Assembly (NCBI GenBank): GCA_900113425.1 | Contig: FOZF01000004.1 | Coordinates: 124,001 to 188,000 of the forward strand | Direction: 5' to 3' | Source: Stenotrophomonas maltophilia | GTDB lineage: Bacteria; Pseudomonadota; Gammaproteobacteria; Xanthomonadales; Xanthomonadaceae | Length of the DNA stretch: 64,000 nt | Shown here: positions 35,725-44,555 of the stretch, in pieces | How the letters are laid out: every line of letters starts with the position of its first letter | How positions within the stretch are numbered: the stretch's first letter is position 1 | The notes under the pieces: model-generated | Told to the model about the DNA's origin: nothing | The model's database searches: none | What the model saw: only the letters and a program-made list of their open reading frames with translations | Program-made: the position numbers and the translations under genes

Positions 35725-36249
35725 TTACCGGGAAGGAGGCTTCGGAAACAGCAACCTGGGTGTTGCGGACAGTAGCCAGGCTGCCATGGCAGCCCCATAT
35801 GCGAGTACGCCACCCACTAAACAGGTGCCGAACAGGCTACCGGTGAACAGTCGGTACACGTTCCGGCCGCGACCAGCAGCGTCATCTCCCACAGCGAGCA
35901 CGATCACCGGCAGCATGATCATTCCGCTGCAGAGAATGAGCGAAAAAAGGCCCAGCAACCAACGCTTCCCGCGAGGGTTCCAAGGAACTGGATAGTGTGA
36001 GAGCAGTTGTCTCATTCGAAGAAACAACGTCGGAACCAGGAACATGTACATCAGTCCCACGTACAACGACGTGCATGCATCGACATCGCTCGCAGTGAAG
36101 GCCGATTGAGGATAGACGCCTGTTCGGTGCAGCAACTCCGCGCAGGCGGTGAGTGCAGCGCTCATTGCCATTGCAGGCCAGAACAACCTCGAGACTTTGG
36201 ACCACTGTGCATCACGCTGTTGTTGCTTCCCATCGGTCAACCCCGGCAT
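35725..36249 (-). CDS. Four-helix membrane protein of unknown function in the low-GC patch
   Basis: 174 residues from ATG 36249 (MPGLTDGKQQQRDAQWSK). Hydrophobic segments lie at about 23-40, 60-80, 95-120 and 135-160. No recognisable motif; Cys residues are scattered. It follows the same strand and base composition as the double-CXXC gene 110 bp further on, so the two probably arrived together. The 36250-36480 stretch upstream holds no convincing gene. Confidence 0.6.
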   Translation of the reverse strand: MPGLTDGKQQQRDAQWSKVSRLFWPAMAMSAALTACAELLHRTGVYPQSAFTASDVDACTSLYVGLMYMFLVPTLFLRMRQLLSHYPVPWNPRGKRWLLGLFSLILCSGMIMLPVIVLAVGDDAAGRGRNVYRLFTGSLFGTCLVGGVLAYGAAMAAWLLSATPRLLFPKPPSR

Positions 36250-36480
36250 CAGACTTCTCCTGCGCAGCTGCACTGACGACAACGAAAGAGGGAAGAGCAT
36301 GCGCCGCAACGATGCGCATGAAAGCCAAAAGGGGATGGGAACACTGCCCAGGCTTGAGCATCATCTGGAGTTTGTTCGCCCAAGACCGACGAGACAACGC
36401 AGTCTCTCTTCAGTCCTGTAGTCTTCGAACCCGAAGTCCAACGCCCGCCGAGGGGCGCTTGCGGCCAGAAGCGGACGTGC

Positions 36481-36939
36481 TCAATGGGCGACCTTCTGCG
36501 CGGCATGAACGGTGCCCTCACCCTCCATGGCGGCACTCTGCGCTCCCTTCTTCCTGCGCTTCACTGCGTTTGCCGACGCATCGCAGCCGCATTCAATTGG
36601 CGGTAACCGCTGCTCATGTTCTCTGTAATTCTCTCCCCATTCCCGCAGGCTGAGCATTACTGGCGCAAGCGTGCGCGCAAGTTCGGTCGCTTCATACTCA
36701 ACACGAGGCGGAACTTCGGCATATACATGGCGATTGATGAGGCCGTCGGCTTCCAGCTCCCGCAGCTGGAGCGTCAACATTCTCTGGGTTGCGGTGGGAA
36801 TCAGCCGGGTCAATTCCATGAACCGCTTCTTTCCCATGAGCAGGTGAAACAGCAACAGTGGTTTCCAGACCCCACCAATGACGGAGAGGGTCAGCTCTAC
36901 GGCGCACCCGCTTTTGGGATCCAGTCGTTTGGTACGCAT
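36481..36939 (-). CDS. HxlR-family winged-helix transcriptional regulator
   Basis: 152 residues. The pattern CAVELTLSVIGGVWKPLLLFHLLMGKKRFMEL...IPTATQRMLTLQLRELEADGLINRHVYAEVPPRVEYEATELA is a full HxlR domain. The N-terminal Cys12 (SGCAVE) is in the place used for redox sensing by YodB/HypR/QorR-type members. The C-terminal about 35 residues are a basic extension. It is divergent from an AcuI/YhdH oxidoreductase and an SDR, the classical target arrangement for this family. Confidence 0.9.
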   Translation of the reverse strand: MRTKRLDPKSGCAVELTLSVIGGVWKPLLLFHLLMGKKRFMELTRLIPTATQRMLTLQLRELEADGLINRHVYAEVPPRVEYEATELARTLAPVMLSLREWGENYREHEQRLPPIECGCDASANAVKRRKKGAQSAAMEGEGTVHAAQKVAH

Positions 36940-36990
36940 GCGTCTTCTCCAGGCTCATAGGCACACGGATGATAGTAAGGGCGATAAATG

Positions 36991-37008
36991 TACGTTCTTA
37001 CGAACATC
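36991..37008. promoter_or_regulatory. Candidate HxlR operator
   Basis: TACGTTCTTACGAACATC contains the inverted repeat GTTC-TTAC-GAAC in the 115-bp divergent region, next to AT-rich promoter sequence. Confidence 0.4.
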
Positions 37009-37054
37009 GCCGAGCACCCCTATATTCGCACCACACACACCCCAAGGATACGCC

Positions 37055-38041
37055 GTGTCATTCAGAGCTCTGGTCTCCGACCGATCCGCAGACCGTCCGG
37101 TCACCACAGACGTTCAGCAGTTGGAAGAGTCTTCATTGGGGGATGATGCCGTCACCGTACGGGTAGCGTGGTCCAACCTGAACTACAAGGATGCGATCGC
37201 CCTGGCCGGCATGCAGATCATCCAGAAGTTTCCGCTGATTCCAGGTATTGATTTCGCCGGCACGGTCGAGTCTTCGGCAGACCCCCGCTTCAACGCGGGA
37301 GACACCGTTGTGGCAACGGGCTGGGATCTCAGCCAGACCCACCATGGCGGCTTCTCGCAGCTTGCTCGAGTTCCGGCCGACTGGCTGATAAAGCTCCCGG
37401 CTGCCATCGACGCACGTTCGGCCATGGCAATCGGAACCGCAGGTCTCACGGCCATGCTCAGCGTGCTGGAAATTGAACGACACGGCGTCAAGCCAGGCGA
37501 TGGGGACGTACTGGTCACGGGTGCATCGGGTGGTGTCGGATCCGTCGCCGTGGCCCTGCTATCCGGCCTGGGCTATCGAGTTGTGGCGTCTACAGGCAAA
37601 GCAAGCGAGGCGAACTATCTGAAGTCGCTGGGCGCTGCTGACATATTTGATCGCTCGACGCTGTCTGCAGAGGCTCCCCCGGTTCAAGCCGAGCGTTGGG
37701 CGGCTACGGTAGACGCGGTTGGCGGCCGCACTCTGGTCAACGCCTTGGCGCAGACGCGGTATCGCGGTATCGCCACCACCTGCGGGTTCGTCGGCGGGCG
37801 CGAGCTGCAAGGTACGGTTCTGCCCTTCATTCTGCGCGGAGTGACCCTTGCCGGTATTGATTCCGTCCGCGCACCCGCCGCACTGCGCGAGCAAGCATGG
37901 CGGCGGCTTGCCGCTGACCTGGACCTGGCCAAGCTGGCATCAACCACCCGGGAGATCAGTCTGGGCGATGTCCCGGCTGCCGCCGCGCAAATGCTTCAAG
38001 GCAGTTCGAAAGGCCGCACTTTGGTCGATGTCAATCGCTGA
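37055..38041 (+). CDS. AcuI/YhdH-type NADPH-dependent quinone/acrylyl-CoA reductase
   Basis: 328 residues of the zinc-free medium-chain dehydrogenase family. N-terminal VRVAWSNLNYKDAIALAG and PGIDFAGTVESS, the nucleotide motif VTGASGGVGSVAVALLSGLGY and the end VPAAAAQMLQGSSKGRTLVDV are typical of YhdH/AcuI. GTG 37055 is chosen because AAGGA precedes it by about 7 nt. It is coupled (TGATG) or nearly so to the SDR gene that follows, and is probably controlled by the divergent HxlR protein. Confidence 0.88.
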   Translation: MSFRALVSDRSADRPVTTDVQQLEESSLGDDAVTVRVAWSNLNYKDAIALAGMQIIQKFPLIPGIDFAGTVESSADPRFNAGDTVVATGWDLSQTHHGGFSQLARVPADWLIKLPAAIDARSAMAIGTAGLTAMLSVLEIERHGVKPGDGDVLVTGASGGVGSVAVALLSGLGYRVVASTGKASEANYLKSLGAADIFDRSTLSAEAPPVQAERWAATVDAVGGRTLVNALAQTRYRGIATTCGFVGGRELQGTVLPFILRGVTLAGIDSVRAPAALREQAWRRLAADLDLAKLASTTREISLGDVPAAAAQMLQGSSKGRTLVDVNR

Positions 38042-38067
38042 TGAATCACTCCAATCAGGATAAGACG

Positions 38068-38853
38068 ATGAGTTCCCAATCTGTTGCACTCGTCACTGGC
38101 GCCTCCACTGGAATCGGAGCGGTGTACGCGGACCGCCTCGCGCGTCGCGGCTACGGCCTGGTACTGGTCGCGCGCGACGCACAACGACTCGGCTCGCTCG
38201 CCGATGCGCTTCGGGCTGAGACCGGCGTGCCGGTGGAGATCATCCCGGTTGACCTGACGCTGCCGGAAGGGCTTGCCGTGGTCGAAGCACGCATCGATCA
38301 AGGTGATATCGGCCTTCTGGTGAACAATGCCGGTATGTCACTCAAAGGCGGAATGCTCGAGAACGAGCCGGCAGCGCTGGAGAGAATCATCGCGTTGAAT
38401 GTCACCGCACCGACCCGCTTGTGTGCTGCGGCGGCCCGCGCGTTCCTGCGCAGAGGCGAAGGCGCGATCATCAATCTGTCGTCCGTGCTTGCACTGGCGC
38501 CAGAGATGTTCGAAGGCGTCTACAGCGGGACCAAGGCCTATCTATTGAATCTCAGTCAAGCGCTGGCTGCGCAACTGGGGCCTCGCGGAATCTACGTCCA
38601 GGCAGTCCTGCCTGGCGCAACCCGGACGGAACTCTGGGAAAAAGCAGGGCGGAGCATGGACGAGTTTCCACCTGGCTTCCTGATGGAGGCTGGTGCGATG
38701 GTCGATGCTGCGCTGGTGGGCTTCGACCGCCGCGAAACGGTCACCATCCCTCCGTTGCCCGACGAAGCACAGTACCTGGCCCTTCAGCAGGCCCGCCTGG
38801 CAATGGCGCCCAACCTCTCACGCAGTGAGGTCGCCGCTCGCTACCTTCGCTGA
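38068..38853 (+). CDS. Short-chain dehydrogenase/reductase
   Basis: 261 residues. NAD(P) motif TGASTGIGAVYA, structural NNAG (LVNNAGMSLKGG), catalytic Ser in INLSSVLA and YxxxK as YSGTKAYL. Substrate unknown. ATG 38068 has AGGATAAG 6 nt upstream; another in-frame ATG at 38041 overlaps the previous stop codon. Operon with the AcuI-like reductase under HxlR control suggests a role in detoxifying quinones or carbonyl compounds. Confidence 0.88.
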   Translation: MSSQSVALVTGASTGIGAVYADRLARRGYGLVLVARDAQRLGSLADALRAETGVPVEIIPVDLTLPEGLAVVEARIDQGDIGLLVNNAGMSLKGGMLENEPAALERIIALNVTAPTRLCAAAARAFLRRGEGAIINLSSVLALAPEMFEGVYSGTKAYLLNLSQALAAQLGPRGIYVQAVLPGATRTELWEKAGRSMDEFPPGFLMEAGAMVDAALVGFDRRETVTIPPLPDEAQYLALQQARLAMAPNLSRSEVAARYLR

Positions 38854-39183
38854 GAGGACGCACCGATGACTGACTCAGCGGATTTACGCATGGATGTCGA
38901 TGCAGTCGGAAGCACGTCATGACGAGCCCAATTCTTGCGTTCTGACGAAAGTCGCGCAGGCGATCCGCGCTCGTCTCACCTGACGCAATCGTCCAGGTTT
39001 CGCGGCGCCCTGAAGCACTCAACCACGACCCGTGTCGCAGATTCCCCGAACGCGTGAGGCCCTTGCGCCATCAACGTCTGCGACTGCTTAACCGCGTGCG
39101 AGGATGCTGAAAGCGTCGAGCATCGTGGGTTGAATACAACTCGGCTCATTGGCGTTGCGCAGTGACACAGGTACAGATGCGGT
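38854..39183. other. Gene-free spacer
   Basis: No open frame here shows coding character. A short TGA-rich stretch follows the SDR gene. Base composition is intermediate between the core genome and the low-GC patch. Confidence 0.5.
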
Positions 39184-39385
39184 GCCACCCCAAAAGGTGG
39201 CCGGGTTCGAAATCCCGGATTGATGCTGAGTGTTTGCGCTTGCCAGTCGACGTCACCTCGCGTGGCGTCGGCTGGCAATCCGTCTGCCGGTCATGGCGGG
39301 CGGTGCGTGGGGACCTTCGGGTCCACCGGTTTGGCATCTACCGGATTTCGAACCATGTACCGCCCGCCACCTTTATCCGTGGCGG
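39184..39385 (+). ncRNA. Candidate structured RNA / leader: five hairpins
   Basis: Successive potential stems are GCCACC/GGTGGC (39184-39201), CCGGG/CCCGG (39201-39218), a 17-bp stem with two U-G pairs and a 5-nt loop (39240-39278), GGACC-TTCG-GGTCC with a UUCG tetraloop (39311-39324), and CCGCCAC/GTGGCGG (39364-39385). The last ends 30 nt before the ATG at 39416. The density of perfect stems without a reading frame suggests a transcribed, folded RNA or long leader; transcription is not shown. Confidence 0.4.
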
Positions 39386-39415
39386 CTACCGTCTGTCCTG
39401 CACGGAGCCTCATCA

Positions 39416-39787
39416 ATGACCACACCTGAGTTTCCCCATCCGCATTCCGACAGCGCGCCGGCCAACGATGCCGATGCGCCCCCCCAACAGACTCCGTCCG
39501 ACCCCAACACCTTCGTCGCCACGCTGAAACGGATCGGCAGCGGGGCAGCCGCCGATGGCCTGCCCTGGCCGGAACGCCATCCGCTGCCTGGCCGTCAGCT
39601 GGCGCTGGCCGATGCCGACTGCGCGCACGCCGGCCTGCGGGTGGCGCTGGAGATGCTGCTGGCCGCCGAGCGTGTCCGGCAGAACGGGCCGGAGGAGCAG
39701 TACGTGGGCGATCGCGTGATGGAAGGACTGGTGATGGCCTGCCTGTCCCTGTCAGTGCAGGCCGGCACTTTGCTGCGTCCGGGCTGA
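39416..39787 (+). CDS. Small conserved-looking protein of unknown function
   Basis: 123 residues. The first about 45 are acidic, Pro-rich and probably disordered (PHPHSDSAPANDADAPPQQTPSDP); the rest is helical (CAHAGLRVALEMLLAAERVRQNG...VMEGLVMACLSLSVQAGTLL), like small cytosolic DUF3077-type proteins, but I cannot assign a family firmly. GGAG lies 8 nt before ATG 39416. It is preceded by the hairpin-rich segment described at 39184. Confidence 0.6.
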   Translation: MTTPEFPHPHSDSAPANDADAPPQQTPSDPNTFVATLKRIGSGAAADGLPWPERHPLPGRQLALADADCAHAGLRVALEMLLAAERVRQNGPEEQYVGDRVMEGLVMACLSLSVQAGTLLRPG

Positions 39788-39884
39788 CAGGGACGTTTCG
39801 CGCGCCCTCGCCCGCGTGATCCGGGGCCGGCCCGGTGTGGTTATTCTTGCGGCCAGGCTTCTGCCGCTGCCCGGGACTCTTCGC

Positions 39885-40364
39885 ATGCGCCGCCCCTTCC
39901 ATGCCGCGATCCTTCTTGCCACCGTGCTGCTGGCCGGTCCTGCCTTTGCGCAGCACGCCAGCAGCGCACCGCCGCCCGCTGGACGCCTGCCCGACGTGGC
40001 ACTGCCTGTGGCACTGGATCGCGTGCTGCGCGACTACGAGCGGGCGTGGAGTGCGGGCGATGGCAACGCACTGGCGGCGCTGTTCGCCGAAGACGCGTTC
40101 ATCCTGCAGAGCCACCAGCCGCCGGTGCGCGGGCGCGACGCGATCGCGGCCGCCTACGCCGGACAGGGCGGAAGCCCGCTGCGCCTGCGTGCGCTGGCGT
40201 ACTCGGTGGACGGGAGCACGGCCTACATCATTGGTGCCTACACGTTTGGCGGCAACGTCGGCGATACCGGAAAGTTCACGCTGACGCTGACGCGCGCGGG
40301 CGATGGACCCTGGCTGATTTTCTCGGACATGGACAACGGCAACGCGCCGCCACGGGCGCGGTGA
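39885..40364 (+). CDS. Secreted SnoaL/DUF4440-type NTF2-like protein
   Basis: 159 residues: signal peptide MRRPFHAAILLATVLLAGPAFAQ, then an NTF2-fold domain (LRDYERAWSAGDGNALAALFAEDAFILQSHQPPVRGRDAIAAAYAGQGG...GKFTLTLTRAGDGPWLIFSDMDN). Such proteins bind small ligands or act as isomerase-like enzymes; no catalytic role can be assigned. ATG 39885 starts the signal peptide. Confidence 0.82.
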   Translation: MRRPFHAAILLATVLLAGPAFAQHASSAPPPAGRLPDVALPVALDRVLRDYERAWSAGDGNALAALFAEDAFILQSHQPPVRGRDAIAAAYAGQGGSPLRLRALAYSVDGSTAYIIGAYTFGGNVGDTGKFTLTLTRAGDGPWLIFSDMDNGNAPPRAR

Positions 40365-40380
40365 TCGGGCGTTGCAGTGG

Positions 40381-40399
40381 ATCCACGCCATGCGTGGAT
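40381..40399. repeat. REP-like palindrome ATCCACGC-cat-GCGTGGAT
   Basis: Perfect 8-bp stem; immediately followed by another repeat fragment ending GTGGCACCCACC (40429-40440). Confidence 0.6.
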
Positions 40400-40487
40400 A
40401 TGCTGCACGCGTGATGCCAAGCAAGCGTGGCACCCACCAAAGTCTGTCTCCGGTCCGGCACCCGCATGGGGTACTCCCTGACGAAAA

Positions 40488-40512
40488 AACCCCGGCGCAT
40501 GGCCGGGGTTTT
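40488..40512. terminator. Bidirectional rho-independent terminator
   Basis: AACCCCGGC, loop gcatg, GCCGGGGTT, with A-run before and T-run after. It serves gpsA (minus) and the SnoaL-like gene (plus). Confidence 0.85.
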
Positions 40513-40515
40513 CGG

Positions 40516-41541
40516 TTACTTGAACAGCGTGTCCGGATATTCCGGTTTCTGTTCGCGCGCCAGCAATGCGCGCAGCCCCTCTGCCGGGGTCTGCTCGCCG
40601 TGCAGTACGGCGCGTACGCCATCGGAGATCGGCAGGTCGATGCCGTGTCGGCGTGCCTGACGCATCACCTCATCGGCCGTCTGCACCGATTCGACCACCT
40701 GCCCGATCTCGCGCACGGCATCCTGCAGCGTCTGCCCGCGGCCCAGGGCCAGGCCCAGGCGGCGGTTGCGCGACAGGTCGCCGGTGCAGGTCAGCACCAG
40801 ATCGCCCAGGCCCGCCAGACCCATCAGGGTTTCCGGCTTGGCACCGATCGCCGCGGCCAGCCGCAGCATCTCGTTGAGGCCGCGGGTGATCAGGCCGGCA
40901 CGGGCGTTGAGGCCCAGCTGCATGCCATCGGCAACGCCGGTGGCCACGGCCAGCACGTTCTTCATCGCGCCCCCCAGCTCGGCACCGACCATGTCGTCGC
41001 CGGTGTAGGCACGGAACGCCGGGCCATGCATGGCTTCGGCCACGGTCTGCGCGAACGCCGTCACGTCGCCGTGCACGGTGATCGCGGTGGGCAGGCCCTG
41101 GGTGACTTCCTTGGCGAACGACGGCCCGGTGACGACGGCCAGCGGCACGTCCTCGCCGAGGATCTCGCGCGCGACTTCATGCAGGAAACGGCCGGAGCCG
41201 GGCTCGAAACCCTTGGTTGCCCAGGCCACGCCGGCACCGGCCGGACGCAGCGGCGCCAGCGCGCGCACGGTCTCGTTGAACGCGTGCGACGGGGTCACCA
41301 CCAGGATCCAGGCGGCACCCTGCACCGCCGACGCCAGGTCGGTGGTGGCATGCAGGCTGTCCGGCAGCGGGATGCCCGGCAGGTAGCGCGGATTCTCGTG
41401 GCGCTGGTCGATGGCCTCGACCACGGCGGCATCACGCCCCCACAGCACGGTCGGATGACCGTGCCGGGCGAGCAGGCTGGCCAGCGCGGTTCCCCAGGAA
41501 CCGGCGCCCAGCACGGCGATCTTGTCAGCGGTAGTGCTCAT
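40516..41541 (-). CDS. gpsA: NAD(P)H-dependent glycerol-3-phosphate dehydrogenase
   Basis: 341 residues. N-terminal [14 protein letters not shown], the [10 protein letters not shown] motif, catalytic Lys in [11 protein letters not shown] and [20 protein letters not shown] identify GpsA. It makes sn-glycerol-3-phosphate for phospholipid synthesis in the cytoplasm. It follows secB in the same direction, the classical yibN-secB-gpsA order, and ends at a strong bidirectional terminator. Confidence 0.96.
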   Translation of the reverse strand: MSTTADKIAVLGAGSWGTALASLLARHGHPTVLWGRDAAVVEAIDQRHENPRYLPGIPLPDSLHATTDLASAVQGAAWILVVTPSHAFNETVRALAPLRPAGAGVAWATKGFEPGSGRFLHEVAREILGEDVPLAVVTGPSFAKEVTQGLPTAITVHGDVTAFAQTVAEAMHGPAFRAYTGDDMVGAELGGAMKNVLAVATGVADGMQLGLNARAGLITRGLNEMLRLAAAIGAKPETLMGLAGLGDLVLTCTGDLSRNRRLGLALGRGQTLQDAVREIGQVVESVQTADEVMRQARRHGIDLPISDGVRAVLHGEQTPAEGLRALLAREQKPEYPDTLFK

Positions 41542-41560
41542 CCGTGACGTCGCGGCGGAT

Positions 41561-42079
41561 TCAGGCGTTGCCGGCCGGCTCGGAGTCAGCCAGCGACGGT
41601 GCGTCGCCCTGCTCCTGGCGCTGGCGCAGGGTTTCTGCGTACAGGCCTTCGAAGTTGATCGGCTGCAGGAAGAACGGCGGGAAGCCGCCGGCCTGGATCA
41701 GATCGCTGACCAGCTGGCGCACGTACGGGAACAGGATGTTCGGGCACTGGGTGCCGAGCAGCACGTCGATCGACTGCGGGTCCAGGCCGACCAGGCCGAA
41801 CACGCCGGCCTGCTTCACTTCGGCCACGTAGGCGGTGCGCTCACCGGCCTGGCAGGTCAGGGTGACGGCCAGCACGACCTCGAAGGCGTTCTCACCCAGG
41901 CGCTGCACCTGCTGGTTCAGATTCAGCTGCAGCTCCGGCTGCACCTGGTCATTGAAGATGGTCGGTGCGTTCGGCGACTCGAAGGAGACGTCCTTGACGT
42001 AGATCTTCTCGACGGTGAAAGCGGGGCCGGTAGCGGCATCGACCGGCGCAGCGGCGCCGTTGGTGATCTCTTCGGACAT
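41561..42079 (-). CDS. secB: Protein-export chaperone SecB
   Basis: 172 residues. [19 protein letters not shown] and [25 protein letters not shown] segments are the SecB core that keeps precursors unfolded and hands them to SecA. The C-terminus (PINFEGLY...) includes the SecA-contact region and is somewhat longer than in E. coli. It sits between the rhodanese and gpsA genes. Confidence 0.96.
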   Translation of the reverse strand: MSEEITNGAAAPVDAATGPAFTVEKIYVKDVSFESPNAPTIFNDQVQPELQLNLNQQVQRLGENAFEVVLAVTLTCQAGERTAYVAEVKQAGVFGLVGLDPQSIDVLLGTQCPNILFPYVRQLVSDLIQAGGFPPFFLQPINFEGLYAETLRQRQEQGDAPSLADSEPAGNA

Positions 42080-42189
42080 TTCCAGTAACTCCAGGTGAAT
42101 GCAGGTGAATGCAATGAAAACTAGGGTCGAATTACTGCGATGGGGGCGGCATCAGGCCCATACAAGGCCGGATCCGCCACCTGCGGCAA

Positions 42190-42627
42190 TCAGTTGCGGC
42201 CCTTGACCAGCGGCAGTTCGGCCTGCTGCCAGGCGGGAATGCCGCCCTCGAGCACGAAGACCTTTTCGAAACCGGCCTTCTTCAGCGCCTTGGCGGCGGC
42301 TTCCGATGCGTTGCCATTGCGGCACACCAGAACCACCGGCGCCTGCTTGGCGCTGGCCACGAGCTTGTGCTCCGGGCCGAACGCGCTGGCCTGCGCATTG
42401 CGGCTGCCGGCGATGTGGCCCTTTTCGAAGTCACCGCTGGCGGACAGGTCCACCACCACCGTGCCGCCCGCATTCATCAGCTGGGTCAGTTCGGCGGGCT
42501 TGATGCCCTTGAAGCCCCGGAACAGGCGGCGGATTTCGGTGACGATGAGGGCCACGGTCAGGCCGACCAGGGCCGCGGACAGCATCGGGTTTCGGCCTGC
42601 AAAGGCCAGCAACTCTTCGTAATTCAC
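42190..42627 (-). CDS. Membrane-anchored rhodanese-like protein (YibN)
   Basis: 145 residues: one N-terminal transmembrane helix (about 13-31) and a rhodanese domain with active-site Cys102 in VVLVCRNGNAS. Sulfurtransferase activity is plausible, substrate unknown. The yibN-secB-gpsA order is conserved in many gammaproteobacteria and supports the assignment. Confidence 0.88.
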   Translation of the reverse strand: MNYEELLAFAGRNPMLSAALVGLTVALIVTEIRRLFRGFKGIKPAELTQLMNAGGTVVVDLSASGDFEKGHIAGSRNAQASAFGPEHKLVASAKQAPVVLVCRNGNASEAAAKALKKAGFEKVFVLEGGIPAWQQAELPLVKGRN

Positions 42628-42683
42628 TCAGGTCACGGGTCGATAAGCGGGCGCCGATTGTCGCACAAGCCGGACGCGGCCCG

Positions 42684-43109
42684 TCACTGCCCCTGCCACA
42701 GATCCGGCAGGCCACCGGCCTGCCACCAGCGCTTGGCCTCGGCATCCCAGCGCCAGCGCTCGGTCACCACCACGGTGCGCTCGGCCTGGGTGTTCTGGTT
42801 GATGACGCCGATTTCCACCCGGCGCTCGACCTGGCCATCGGGCAGCGAGGCGCTGCTGCGCTCGCGGTAGGAGGACACCCGCAGCTGCGCGTAACGGTTG
42901 AGCTCGAACTCGGTGGGCGGCTTTTCCTTGCGCAGCACCGGGTCCAGGTAGCCAATCGCATCGTCCATGCTGCCCCAGCGGATCGTCGCCCCGTAGGCGA
43001 TCTGGGTCTCTTCCAGCATCTTGCGTTGCTTGCGGCTCAGCTCGTCGGCACCGGCCATGGCGCTGACCAGCAGCAGGGAACACAACAGGATCTGGATGAG
43101 GCGGCGCAT
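42684..43109 (-). CDS. Secreted protein of unknown function
   Basis: 141 residues. Signal peptide ILLCSLLLVSAMAGADE, then a mixed charged domain (LEETQIAYGATIRWGSMDDAIGYLDPVLR...RRVEIGVINQNTQAERTVVVTERWRWDAEAKRWW). The strand-rich second half ending in Trp-rich motifs looks like a compact periplasmic fold. I do not recognise a family. Next to the YiiD-like thioesterase gene, same strand, about 30 nt apart. Confidence 0.75.
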   Translation of the reverse strand: MRRLIQILLCSLLLVSAMAGADELSRKQRKMLEETQIAYGATIRWGSMDDAIGYLDPVLRKEKPPTEFELNRYAQLRVSSYRERSSASLPDGQVERRVEIGVINQNTQAERTVVVTERWRWDAEAKRWWQAGGLPDLWQGQ

Positions 43110-43141
43110 CAGGGGTTTCCGCAGGGCGTCAGCCTGCCATC

Positions 43142-43609
43142 CTACCCTTTGGCGAAGGCGACGAAGCGACCGCTGAACTCGGCAGCGGCCCGGCCGTCGG
43201 CGGCCGGCTGGGTGGCGATGATGCTGATACGGGCCTTGCGACGCTGGCGGAAGGTGGCCAGGAAGGTGTCCCAGGCACCGCTTTCGGCCGCCTCGGCGTG
43301 CGCGTGCAGGTCTTCGTAGACCGGTGCCAGGTAGCGCAGGTTGCTGTCGGCCACGTACACCTCGGCGTCGTGGCCGGCCAGGCGCAGGCGCAGGCTGACC
43401 AGCGCCCAGCCGGACAGGGTCAGCACCGAGGCCAGACTGCCGCCGAAGGCGTTGCCCTTGTCGTTGACGTTCGCCGCCAGCGGCGCGGTGATGCGCAGCA
43501 CGCCATCGGCATAGCCGTCCAGGCGGATCTGCATGGCACGGACCGCGGGCATGCAGTCCAGCACCTCCTGCAGGGAGGCCAACGAGGAGCTCAGGGAATC
43601 AACGGACAT
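43142..43609 (-). CDS. Hot-dog-fold thioesterase (YiiD C-terminal domain-like)
   Basis: 155 residues from ATG 43609. The NDKGNAFGGSLASVLTLSGWALVSLRL segment and a short VYVADSNLRYLAPV strand are typical of the YiiD_C thioesterase-like family. Acyl-CoA substrate unknown. Longer in-frame TTG start at 43654 would overlap the promoter of the divergent hemD gene, so it is less likely. Confidence 0.8.
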   Translation of the reverse strand: MSVDSLSSSLASLQEVLDCMPAVRAMQIRLDGYADGVLRITAPLAANVNDKGNAFGGSLASVLTLSGWALVSLRLRLAGHDAEVYVADSNLRYLAPVYEDLHAHAEAAESGAWDTFLATFRQRRKARISIIATQPAADGRAAAEFSGRFVAFAKG

Positions 43610-43640
43610 CGGAGCAGCAACCACGACAACGGCGGGCCCG

Positions 43641-43646
43641 CATAAT
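43641..43646 (+). promoter_or_regulatory. -10 hexamer CATAAT of hemD, leaderless start
   Basis: CATAAT is followed by 7 nt and ATG 43654; supports that start over the overlapping ATG at 43645. Confidence 0.5.
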
Positions 43647-43653
43647 GCAGGCA

Positions 43654-44451
43654 ATGGATGACCATACGATACCCACTGGCAGCGCGCGCCGCGGCGCAGG
43701 CTGGACGCTGATCTCGCTCCGTCCGCAGGGCCAGCATGCGGCGCTGCGCCGCGCTGTTGCTGGGCTCGGCGGGCAGCTGGTGGCGCTGTCGCCCTGGCGG
43801 CTGCAACGCTTGCACGGCCCTGCCGTGGTGCGCCAGCTGCAACGCGCGCTGAACTGCGATCGGGTGGTGTTCACCAGCCCCGCAGCCGTCACGGCGGCTG
43901 CCGCGCTGCTGCCGCTGCGCCCGGCGCAGCAGGGCCCGTGGCTGACGGTCGGCGAAGGCACCGCACGCGTGTTGCGGGCGCATGGCATCAGCGAGGTCCA
44001 CGCGCCGCAGCGGATGGACAGCGAGGGGCTGCTGGCGCTGCCGGTACTGGCGGCGGTACAGGGCCTGCGGATCGGGCTGGTCACCGCGCCCGGTGGCCGG
44101 GGCCTGATTGCGGCCCGGCTGCAGGCGACGGGTGCCCACATCGAACGTGCCGACGTCTACCGGCGCGAACCAGTGCGCCTGTCGCCCCGCGCCCTGGCAC
44201 GGCTGGGACACTGTGCTGCGCCCTGGCTGATGGCCGTCAGCAGCGGTGAAGCACTGCAACGCGTGTGGGAGCAGCTGTCGCCGCAGTGGCAACAGCGGCT
44301 GCAGGCCCATGCCACCGCGCTGGTCGCCAGCGAACGGCTGGGCGTGCAGGCGCAGGCGCTGGGCCTGCGGGTGGTACGCAGCGACGGGCCGACCACCCCG
44401 CAGTTGATCGCCGCTGCACACACCACGCTCACCGGGCCGGCAGCGACCTGA
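43654..44451 (+). CDS. hemD: Uroporphyrinogen-III synthase
   Basis: 265 residues. The divergent HemD family is recognised from LISLRPQGQHAALRRAVAGLGG, VVFTSPAAVTAAAALL and the LVTAPGGRGLIAARLQATGAHIERADVYRREPV segment, together with downstream hemX and hemY. It cyclises hydroxymethylbilane to uroporphyrinogen III. ATG 43654 is chosen on promoter spacing; 43645 would add three residues. Confidence 0.88.
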   Translation: MDDHTIPTGSARRGAGWTLISLRPQGQHAALRRAVAGLGGQLVALSPWRLQRLHGPAVVRQLQRALNCDRVVFTSPAAVTAAAALLPLRPAQQGPWLTVGEGTARVLRAHGISEVHAPQRMDSEGLLALPVLAAVQGLRIGLVTAPGGRGLIAARLQATGAHIERADVYRREPVRLSPRALARLGHCAAPWLMAVSSGEALQRVWEQLSPQWQQRLQAHATALVASERLGVQAQALGLRVVRSDGPTTPQLIAAAHTTLTGPAAT

Positions 44452-44555
44452 ACAGGGACGTGGGTCACGCTTGCCGCTGTCGTCGGCAACAGGGATGCTG
44501 TGCCTGACGCTGCCTGCCGGAACCGTTCCGGCGACGCCGCCGACAAGGAAGCCTG

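Noticed and set aside
39201..39218. tRNA T-arm-like sequence GGGTTCGAAATCCC
   Set aside because: The loop is 8 nt instead of 7, and no acceptor stem, anticodon arm or CCA-compatible end is present around it.
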